Part shown: positions 57,800-64,000 of the stretch, piece by piece
Layout of the letters: each line of letters begins with the position of its first letter
Position numbering within the stretch: the stretch's first letter is position 1
Assembly (NCBI RefSeq): GCF_017573545.1
Contig: NZ_JAGEOK010000017.1
Location: forward strand, 124,001-188,000
Length of the DNA: 64,000 bases
From: Actinomadura nitritigenes
Lineage (GTDB): Bacteria > Actinomycetota > Actinomycetes > Streptosporangiales > Streptosporangiaceae
Reading direction: 5' to 3'
Position numbers and translations under genes: made by a program
Notes under the pieces: model-generated
The model's input: only the letters and a program-made list of their open reading frames with translations
What the model was told of the DNA's origin: nothing
Databases searched by the model: none

Positions 57800-59259
57800 G
57801 GGTACAGGAGCGCGAGGCGGGGGAGGAGGTCGGCGGCGACGGCGATGTCGGCGTCCAGCGGGCGGTCCTCCACGCGCGGGTCGAGGACGGCCCCGGCCAG
57901 GTCGAACGCCGACCGCAGCGGCCCGCCGGACGGGGCGCGCCCCTGCATCCGCAGTGCCCGGACGGCCGCGACCAGCTCGCAGCCGAGGCCGAGCCGGTAG
58001 GCGGCGACGGCGTCGGTGGTCGCGCGGGCCGACTGGGTGGAGAAGCCCGCGTGCTCCTCGACGCCGCGCGACAGCACGGCGCTGCCGAGCGCGGCGGGGG
58101 TGGCGAGCCGGCGCACGTCGGCGAGGCAGGAGTGCGCGACGTACTCCAGGATCATGATCCCCGAGGACGCCTCGGTGGCGCCCTGGAACGGGTAGAGGCC
58201 GGTGAACGACGGCTCGGCGAGCGTGCCGAGCCGCGCGGCGGCCAGGGCCATCGTCTGGAACAGCGCGGCGCGGGCCGCGTCGAGCGCGAGGCCCACGTAG
58301 GCGGTGTGGAAGTTGCCGTTGTGCCAGACCGTCCGCCCGGCGACGTCCACCAGCGGGTTCTCCGCCGCCGCGTTGATCTCCCGGGTGACGACCTGCTCGG
58401 CGTACCCGGCGGCCTCCAGCGCCGGGCCGTGGACCTGCGGGAACGCCCGGTAGCCGTACGGGTCCTGGATGCGCATGGGGGCGGGCCGGTCGAAGGCGAG
58501 CAGGGTGCGCATCGTCTCGGCCGCCTCCCGCTGGCCGGGGTGGGGGCACGCGTCCTGCACGGGCGGCGCGTACGGCTCCTCCGACGCCCGTACGGCGAAG
58601 TGCGACAGCGCGGCCACGACCGTCGAGGCGCGCAGCATCCGCCGCAGGTCGGCCACCGCGAGGGCCGCCTCCCCGAGCGTCGCGGCGTTGGAGCTGATGA
58701 AGGCCAGCGCGTCGGCGGACTGGAGCCGGTAGCCGGGGCCGCGCTCCGGCGCCCCCTCCGGCCCGGCCAGCCAGGACCGCTCGCCGAGCAGGCACAGCGC
58801 GGTCGACGCCAGCGCGGTCAGGTCGCCGGTGCCGATCGCCCCGTACACCGGGACGGGCGGGAGGAGGCCCAGGTTGAGGACGTCCGCCAGCGCTTGGAGC
58901 GCTCCAGGTTCGACGCCCGAGCCGCCCGCCGCGATCTGGTTCAGCCGGACGGTCAGCATCGCCCGGACGATCTCCGGCGCGACCAGCGGGCCCGCCCCGG
59001 CCGCGTGGCTGCGCAGCAGCCGCAGGCCGTGCGCGTCGGCGTCCTCCCACTCGACGTCCACGACGCGGTTGGCGCCGACGCCGGTCGTCCGCCCGTAGAC
59101 CGGCTGGGAGCCGGCGACCTCGCGGGCCACCCGCCAGGCCGCGCGGGCCCGCTCCACCCCGCCCGGCGCTATGGCGACCATCACATCCTCGCGGGCCGCG
59201 ACCACCACCTGGGAGCAGGTGAGCGAGGTCCCGTCGATAACGATTCGGCTGTTCTCCAC
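57796..59259 (-). CDS. Aromatic amino acid / histidine ammonia-lyase homologue with an altered MIO motif
   Basis: This 487-residue protein has the HAL/PAL fold: catalytic-Tyr loop YGRTTGVGANR (Tyr55), the PPVPVYGAIGTGDLTAL region, SSNAATLGEAAL, QDPYGYRAFPQVHGP and NGNFHTAYVG. In HAL and PAL an Ala-Ser-Gly triplet cyclises to the MIO electrophile. Here the triplet is Gly143-Thr144-Gly145, and the DNA agrees. Either Thr cyclises or the activity is changed or lost. It diverges from a betaine-type ABC transporter, so a trimethylated histidine such as hercynine or ergothioneine is a possible substrate (inference). Confidence 0.8.
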   Translation of the reverse strand: MENSRIVIDGTSLTCSQVVVAAREDVMVAIAPGGVERARAAWRVAREVAGSQPVYGRTTGVGANRVVDVEWEDADAHGLRLLRSHAAGAGPLVAPEIVRAMLTVRLNQIAAGGSGVEPGALQALADVLNLGLLPPVPVYGAIGTGDLTALASTALCLLGERSWLAGPEGAPERGPGYRLQSADALAFISSNAATLGEAALAVADLRRMLRASTVVAALSHFAVRASEEPYAPPVQDACPHPGQREAAETMRTLLAFDRPAPMRIQDPYGYRAFPQVHGPALEAAGYAEQVVTREINAAAENPLVDVAGRTVWHNGNFHTAYVGLALDAARAALFQTMALAAARLGTLAEPSFTGLYPFQGATEASSGIMILEYVAHSCLADVRRLATPAALGSAVLSRGVEEHAGFSTQSARATTDAVAAYRLGLGCELVAAVRALRMQGRAPSGGPLRSAFDLAGAVLDPRVEDRPLDADIAVAADLLPRLALLYP

Positions 59260-59409
59260 GGGGCTACGCTACTTTCCCCTAATTTCAGGTAGTTATCCTC
59301 AAGAACCGACGTTCCGGACAAGGCGGGACTCTGACGAGACGGTACACATTGGCTACGGTTGGGGAGAAGGCCGAAGTCGATCATCGGCGTTGCGACGCCC
59401 AACGAGGAC

Positions 59410-60582
59410 GTGAATCGTTTGATCACCTTTGAGGGCGTGACCAAGCGCTACCCGGACGGCACCGTCGCCCTGGACGACGTGAGCCTGGAATGCCCCACCG
59501 GGCGGATCACCGTGTTCGTCGGCACCTCCGGCGGCGGCAAGACCACCGCGCTGCGGACCATCAACCGCATGGTCGAGCCCACCGCCGGGCGCGTGCTCAT
59601 CGACGGCCGCGACGTCCGTGAGCGCAAGCCCGCCGAGCTGCGGCGCGGCATCGGTTACGTCATCCAGCACGCCGGGCTGTTCCCGCACCGCACCATCGAG
59701 GACAACATCGCCACTGTCCCGTACCTGCTGCGGTGGAACAAGAAGAAGGCCCGCGCCGCCGCGCACGAGCTGATGGAGCGGGTGGGCCTCGACCCCTCGA
59801 TGGCCCGCCGCTACCCGTTCCAGCTGTCCGGCGGGCAGCAGCAGCGCGTCGGCGTCGCCCGCGCCCTGGCCGCCGACCCGCCGATCATGCTGATGGACGA
59901 GCCGTTCAGCGCCGTCGACCCCGTCGTCCGCGCCGAGCTGCAGGACGAGTTCCTGCGCCTCCAGGACGAGCTGCACAAGACCATCGTCTTCGTCACGCAC
60001 GACATCGACGAGGCGATCAAGCTCGGCGACCGCGTCGCGGTGTTCCAGACCGGCGGGAGGCTCGTCCAGGTCGACGCGCCCGAGGACCTCCTCGCCCACC
60101 CCGCCGACGACTTCGTCGCCGGGTTCATCGGCCAGAACCGGGGCATCCGCACCCTGTCCTTCGCCGCCACGGGCGGCCTGCGGCTGAGCGAGGAGGCGAT
60201 CCGCCCGGCGACGGCGGACGCCGCCGACGCCGCCGCCCTGGACTGGGCGCTCGTGGTCGACGGGGACCGGCGGCCGCTCGGCTGGGTGCGCCCCGGCCAG
60301 GTCACCGGCCCGCTGGGGGAGGCCCCGCTCGCGCCGCTCGGTGCCACGTTCCGCCCCGGCGAGGACTCCGTGCGGGCCGCGCTCGACGCGGCCGTGCTGT
60401 CCCCGGCCGGGCTGGCGGTCGCCGTCGACGGCGGCGGAGCCGTCCTCGGCACCGCGGGCGGCGCCGACCTGCTCGCCGTCCCCACCCACGGGTTCCCCGG
60501 CGACGACCCCGTCGAGGGCCCGGCCCCCGCCGGCGACCCGGCGCCCGCCGACGCGCCCGTGAAGGGCGGTGCAGGCGACTGA
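59410..60582 (+). CDS. Osmoprotectant/betaine ABC transporter ATP-binding protein
   Basis: This 390-residue ATPase of the OpuCA/ProV group has Walker A GTSGGGKTT, Q-loop VIQHAGLFPH, signature LSGGQQQRVGVARAL, Walker B IMLMDEPFSAVDP and the H-loop FVTHD. The C-terminal 140 residues correspond to the weakly conserved CBS region. The GTG at 59410 gives the standard start just before ITFEGVTKRYPDG; an in-frame TTG at 59359 would add 17 residues. It is the first gene of a four-gene transporter operon. Confidence 0.9.
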   Translation: MNRLITFEGVTKRYPDGTVALDDVSLECPTGRITVFVGTSGGGKTTALRTINRMVEPTAGRVLIDGRDVRERKPAELRRGIGYVIQHAGLFPHRTIEDNIATVPYLLRWNKKKARAAAHELMERVGLDPSMARRYPFQLSGGQQQRVGVARALAADPPIMLMDEPFSAVDPVVRAELQDEFLRLQDELHKTIVFVTHDIDEAIKLGDRVAVFQTGGRLVQVDAPEDLLAHPADDFVAGFIGQNRGIRTLSFAATGGLRLSEEAIRPATADAADAAALDWALVVDGDRRPLGWVRPGQVTGPLGEAPLAPLGATFRPGEDSVRAALDAAVLSPAGLAVAVDGGGAVLGTAGGADLLAVPTHGFPGDDPVEGPAPAGDPAPADAPVKGGAGD

Positions 60583-61229
60583 TGGACATCGACTGGGGCT
60601 GGATCGGCGACCACACCGGCACGCTCGGCGACCACGCCCTCATCCACGTGCGGCTCGCGCTGCTGCCCGTGCTGTTCGGGCTGCTCATCTCGCTCCCGCT
60701 CGGCGTGCTGTGCCGGCGCTGGCCGTGGATGTTCCCGCCGGTCCTCACCGTCGCGAACATCCTGTACGCGATCCCGTCCCTCGCCCTCTACATGGTGTTC
60801 GTCCAGTACACCGGCCTGACCGAGTCGACGGTGATGATCCCGCTGACCCTCTACAGCCTGTCGGTGCTCGTCCCGAACGTGGTGGACGGGCTCGGCTCGG
60901 TGTCCGAGCCGGTCCGGCAGGCGGCGACCGCGATGGGCTTCGGCCCGCTGCGGCGGCTGGTGCGGGTCGAGCTGCCGATCGCGGTGCCGATCGTCATCGC
61001 CGGCGTCCGGGTCGCGGCGGTCTCGTCGATCAGCCTCGTCGCCGTCGGCCAGCTCATCGGCCAGGGCGGGCTCGGCTACGACATCCTGCGCGGCTACCAG
61101 CTGACCTTCCAGACGCAGATGATCGCCGCGTCGGTGCTGATCGTGGCGCTCGCACTGGTCACCGACGCCGTCCTGGTCGTCGTCCAGCGGCTGCTCACTC
61201 CGTGGGCCCGGGCGCGAGGAGCCTCATGA
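60582..61229 (+). CDS. OpuC-type ABC permease (first)
   Basis: This 215-residue permease has five to six helices and the inner-membrane BPD_transp signature (VRQAATAMGFGPLRRLVRVELPIAVPIVIAGVRVAAVSS), plus the OpuCB-like SIPSLALY-type stretch (ILYAIPSLALYMVFV). Its ATG shares one base with the ATPase gene's stop (TGATG), and the second permease start overlaps its stop. Confidence 0.92.
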   Translation: MDIDWGWIGDHTGTLGDHALIHVRLALLPVLFGLLISLPLGVLCRRWPWMFPPVLTVANILYAIPSLALYMVFVQYTGLTESTVMIPLTLYSLSVLVPNVVDGLGSVSEPVRQAATAMGFGPLRRLVRVELPIAVPIVIAGVRVAAVSSISLVAVGQLIGQGGLGYDILRGYQLTFQTQMIAASVLIVALALVTDAVLVVVQRLLTPWARARGAS

Positions 61230-61912
61230 ACGACGTGTGGAACCAGATCGACCTGTCGTGGACGTGGCTCACCGCCTCCGCCCACTGGCACGGCGACGAC
61301 GGCATCACGCACCGGCTGCTCCAGCACCTCGTCTACAGCTTCGTGCCGCTGGCGTGCGCGGCGCTCATCGGCCTCACCTTCGGCCTGATCGCCGGGCACA
61401 CGGGACGCGGCGGCTTCCTGGCCGCCAGCCTCGCCAACGTCGCCCGCGCGATCCCCACCCTCGGCCTGGTGCTGATCCTCGCGACCGTCGAGTTCAGCGT
61501 CGTCCCCGTCCTGATCGCCCTGGTGGCGCTGGCCGTCCCGCCGATCCTGGTGAACACCTACGAGGGCGTCCGCAGCGTCGACGCCGACGCCAAGGACGCC
61601 GCGCGCGGCATGGGCATGACGGGCTGGGGCGTGCTGTGGCGCGCCGAGGTGCCGATGGCGCTGCCGCTGATCCTGCTCGGGCTGCGCACGTCCGCGATCC
61701 AGGTCGTCGCCACCGCCACCATCGCCTCCATCGCGGGCTTCGGCGGCCTCGGCCGCTTCATCGTCGACGGCCTGGCCCGCAACGACTACCAGCTGGTCGT
61801 CGGGGGGACGGTCCTGGTGGTACTGCTGGCGCTGATCGTGCAGATCGTGTTCGCGGTGCTGCGCCGCCTCGTCGTCTCGCCGGGCCTGCTCGGCTCCGCC
61901 CGTTCCTCCTGA
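61226..61912 (+). CDS. OpuC-type ABC permease (second)
   Basis: This 228-residue permease is paired with the preceding one. It has the EAA-type loop (VDADAKDAARGMGMTGWGVLWRAEVPMALPLILLGLRTSAIQVVATATIASIAGFGGLG) and five to six helices. Two different permeases with one ATPase and one lipoprotein is the usual OpuC/OsmU arrangement for glycine betaine, choline and related compounds. Confidence 0.92.
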   Translation: MNDVWNQIDLSWTWLTASAHWHGDDGITHRLLQHLVYSFVPLACAALIGLTFGLIAGHTGRGGFLAASLANVARAIPTLGLVLILATVEFSVVPVLIALVALAVPPILVNTYEGVRSVDADAKDAARGMGMTGWGVLWRAEVPMALPLILLGLRTSAIQVVATATIASIAGFGGLGRFIVDGLARNDYQLVVGGTVLVVLLALIVQIVFAVLRRLVVSPGLLGSARSS

Positions 61913-61935
61913 CCCTTACAACAGAAGGAAAACCC

Positions 61936-62865
61936 ATGAAGCACATCATCCGTGGCGCGGCCGTCGGCCTCGTGGCCGCTCTGACGCTGTCGGCCTGCGG
62001 CGGCGGCGGGGGCGGCGGCGACGACAAGAACCCGCTGTCCGGCGGCGGCGCCGCCAAGGGCACCATCACCGTCGGCGGCGCGAACTTCCCCGAGAGCGGC
62101 CTCATCGGCGAGATCTACGCGCAGGCGCTGGAGGCCAAGGGCCTCAAGGTCACCCGCAAGTTCAACATCGGCGCCCGCGAGATCTACTACGACCAGGTCG
62201 TCAAGGGCGGCATCGGCGTGATGCCCGAGTACAACGGCGCGCTGCTGACCACCTCGGTCGACAAGACCAGCACCGCGTCCACGACCGACGAGGTCAACGC
62301 CGCCCTCAAGGCCAAGCTGCCCTCCTCGGTGGAGATCCTGGACTCGGCGCAGGCGGAGGACAAGGACTCGGTGACGGTCAACCCGCAGACCGCGTCCAAG
62401 TACCACCTGAAGAGCATCGCCGACCTCAAGCCGGTCGCGAACCAGCTCACGATCGGCGGCCCGTCGGAGTTCAAGACCCGCCAGCAGGGGCTCGTCGGCC
62501 TGAAGAAGGTGTACGGCCTGGAGTTCAAGAAGTTCCAGCCGTTCGACGCGGGCGCCCAGGCCACCCTGGTCAAGCTGCTCACCGACGACAAGATCCAGGC
62601 CGCCGACCTGTTCACCACCGACCCGACCATCGTGCAGAAGAAGCTCGTCGTGCTGGAGGACCCGCAGCACGTCTTCAGCGCGCAGAACGTGACGCCGCTG
62701 GTCAACAAGTCCGCGGTGAACGCGCAGGCCACGGCGGCGCTCAACGCCGTCTCCGCCAAGCTCACCACCCAGGACCTGCTGGACATGATGAAGCGGATCG
62801 CCATCGACAAGGACGACCAGGAGAAGGTCGCCAAGGACTGGCTGACCAAGAACGGCCTCGCCTGA
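61936..62865 (+). CDS. Betaine-type ABC transporter substrate-binding lipoprotein
   Basis: This 309-residue lipoprotein has the signal peptide and lipobox LTLSAC (Cys21), a short Gly/Asp linker and an OpuAC-type binding domain: ITVGGANFPESGLIGEIYAQALEAKG, IYYDQVVKGGIGVMPEYNGALL and QAADLFTTDPTI. This fold binds quaternary amines in an aromatic cage. The exact ligand is not readable, and glycine betaine, carnitine, hercynine or ergothioneine would all fit the class. A strong terminator follows. Confidence 0.92.
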   Translation: MKHIIRGAAVGLVAALTLSACGGGGGGGDDKNPLSGGGAAKGTITVGGANFPESGLIGEIYAQALEAKGLKVTRKFNIGAREIYYDQVVKGGIGVMPEYNGALLTTSVDKTSTASTTDEVNAALKAKLPSSVEILDSAQAEDKDSVTVNPQTASKYHLKSIADLKPVANQLTIGGPSEFKTRQQGLVGLKKVYGLEFKKFQPFDAGAQATLVKLLTDDKIQAADLFTTDPTIVQKKLVVLEDPQHVFSAQNVTPLVNKSAVNAQATAALNAVSAKLTTQDLLDMMKRIAIDKDDQEKVAKDWLTKNGLA

Positions 62866-62876
62866 CCCGCCCCCGC

Positions 62877-62907
62877 GAAGCCCGCCGCGCGCCGCGCGGC
62901 GGGCTTC
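62877..62907 (+). terminator. Strong terminator after the transporter operon
   Basis: GAAGCCCGCCGCGC and GCGCGGCGGGCTTC form a perfect 14-bp stem with a 3-nt loop, 12 bp after the stop codon. Confidence 0.9.
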
Positions 62908-62930
62908 CGCCTTCCTCGGCAGGAGGAACG

Positions 62931-63584
62931 ATGCACGACTGGCGGATCGATCCCCGCGAGTACGCGCGCCATGAGGCGCGGCGCGGCCGCCGGTTCGCGT
63001 TCGACCGGCTCGTGCCCTCCCGCACGGCGCTCGTGGTGATCGACATGGTGCCGTTCTTCGTGTCCGGCAACCGGTACGCGCGCGGCATCGTGCCGAACAT
63101 CGACCGCCTGGCCGGCGCCCTGCGCCCGGCGGGCGGCACCGTCGCGTGGGTCGTGCCCGGCGCCCCCGAGCGAACGCCCGCGGCCGACGAGTTCCACGGC
63201 CCGGCCACGGCCGAGTTCTACCGCACCAGCGGCGGGACCGGGCCGCTGCCCGGCCGCCTCTGGCCGGACCTCGACGCCCGCCCGTCCGACCTGTTCGTCG
63301 AGAAGACGGCGCCCAGCGCCTTCTTCCCCGGCCGCTGCCCCCTGCCGGACCTCCTGGACGGCCGGGGCGTCGACACCGTCCTGATCACCGGCACCGTCAC
63401 CAACGTCTGCTGCGAGTCCTCCGCGCGCGACGCGTCCACGCTCGGCCTCCGCGTGATCATGGTCGCGGACGCGAACGCGGCGCGCAGCGACGCGGAGCAC
63501 AACGCCACGCTGCACACCGTCTACCGCTCCTTCGGCGACGTCCGCCCCGTCTCCGAGGTCCTCGCCCTGATCGCCGGGCCGTAA
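62931..63584 (+). CDS. Isochorismatase-fold cysteine hydrolase
   Basis: This 217-residue hydrolase has all three catalytic positions of the isochorismatase/nicotinamidase fold: Asp in ALVVIDMVPFF, Lys in VEKTAPSAFF and the nucleophile Cys in TGTVTNVCCESSARDA. Members hydrolyse isochorismate, nicotinamide, N-carbamoyl compounds or ureido acids. A separate transcript is likely because of the terminator before it. No partner gene defines the substrate. Confidence 0.9.
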   Translation: MHDWRIDPREYARHEARRGRRFAFDRLVPSRTALVVIDMVPFFVSGNRYARGIVPNIDRLAGALRPAGGTVAWVVPGAPERTPAADEFHGPATAEFYRTSGGTGPLPGRLWPDLDARPSDLFVEKTAPSAFFPGRCPLPDLLDGRGVDTVLITGTVTNVCCESSARDASTLGLRVIMVADANAARSDAEHNATLHTVYRSFGDVRPVSEVLALIAGP

Positions 63585-63746
63585 GGCGCGCCCTTTGTCA
63601 GCGGGTGCGCAAACGGCGGGGGGCACGGTGTCGTTTTCGTAGCAGCGGTGCCGGGGCGAGCGTCCCTACTCTCGGGCCATGACGGCCGGGAACCGGACCC
63701 GGCGGCACGCGGGCGGCGCACGGGGCCGCCCGCAGGAAGGACGGCC

Positions 63747-64000
63747 ATGCGCCCGCATTCCCTCATCGCCCGTCGAACCTCCACCCTCTTCCGCGCGCGG
63801 AACCTGGCCGCCGCGGCGGCGCTGACCTGCACCGCGCTCGCGGTGCCCGCGGTCGCGCCGGCGCCGCCCGCACGGGCGGACGCCCTGCCCCCCGACCAGA
63901 TCACGATCACCGTCGGCGGCGCGCCCGCCTACCGGCTCGACGGCGGCCTGCTCTCCGGCGGGATCGCCGTCCTCGACGCCACGCCCGACTACAACACGAC
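63747..64000 (+). CDS. Secreted protein, truncated by the window end
   Basis: Only the first 84 codons are in the window. A signal peptide is evident: RRTSTLFRARN, then the hydrophobic LAAAAALTCTALAVPAVAPA, and an ARA-type cleavage site near residue 45. The mature part begins DALPPDQITITVGGAPAYRLDGG and is not recognised. A strong AGGAAGG precedes the ATG. Confidence 0.75.
   Translation, partial: MRPHSLIARRTSTLFRARNLAAAAALTCTALAVPAVAPAPPARADALPPDQITITVGGAPAYRLDGGLLSGGIAVLDATPDYNT

Overview
The window is very GC-rich and densely coded, with frequent GTG starts and ATGA/GTGA gene overlaps. This, together with a KstR-type steroid regulon, ergothioneine genes, a DUF222/HNH gene and a DUF397 protein, points to an actinomycete. 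The family set fits Actinomadura/Thermomonosporaceae best, but that placement is an inference. No tRNA, rRNA, CRISPR array, IS transposase or prophage was recognised.

Layout. (1) 0-4.5 kb: leftward steroid side-chain genes cyp125 and fadA5, then a metallo-beta-lactamase-fold hydrolase, with KstR-type palindromes ahead of cyp125 and fadA5. (2) 5.2-10.7 kb: a five-gene operon in which every junction overlaps by 4 nt: KAS III/OleA-like condensing enzyme, GT2 glycosyltransferase, P450, OleC-like adenylating enzyme and OleD-like reductase. This looks like an undescribed beta-lactone/olefin-type lipid pathway. (3) 10.7-14.4 kb: a ClpN-domain/HTH protein with a leaderless promoter covered by twin operators, then two near-identical 195-bp inverted repeats enclosing a VOC gene and a DUF222/HNH gene. 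(4) 14.7-17.6 kb: a degenerate alpha/beta hydrolase, a NIPSNAP protein and a DUF4037 protein. (5) 17.6-29.2 kb: pucR and a divergent ten-gene purine catabolic operon running from xanthine through urate and allantoin to ureidoglycolate. (6) 29.3-37.8 kb: a TetR/SDR pair, a DUF397 protein, kstR, and the divergent chsE1-chsE2-(chsH2/chsH1 fusion)-ltp2 operon that removes the last three side-chain carbons of sterols. (7) 37.8-47.7 kb: regulators with adjacent targets (LysR/SDR, TetR/MFS), two clpP genes of which the second lacks the catalytic serine, a PopR/ClgR-like regulator ending in YALAA, a glutamate decarboxylase, a rhomboid-like protein and a membrane-anchored sigma-like protein. (8) 48-52.4 kb: egtABCD for ergothioneine. 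(9) 52.4-64 kb: an SGNH lipoprotein, an acyltransferase-3, a polytopic membrane protein, cysteine dioxygenase, a LacI regulator, a histidine-ammonia-lyase homologue with an altered MIO motif, a betaine-type ABC transporter, an isochorismatase-fold hydrolase and the start of a secreted protein.

How the parts fit. The two steroid blocks correspond to genes that are adjacent in the Mycobacterium tuberculosis cyp125/igr region. Here they are about 28 kb apart, with purine genes and other loci between them, yet both carry KstR-type boxes and kstR lies beside the second block. The egt operon and the later betaine transporter/lyase may form a loose ergothioneine or histidine-betaine theme, which is a hypothesis only. 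The points most worth following are the Ole-like operon, the ChsH2-ChsH1 fusion, the second palindrome found beside KstR boxes, the inactive ClpP partner with its degron-ended regulator, and the 195-bp inverted-repeat pair.
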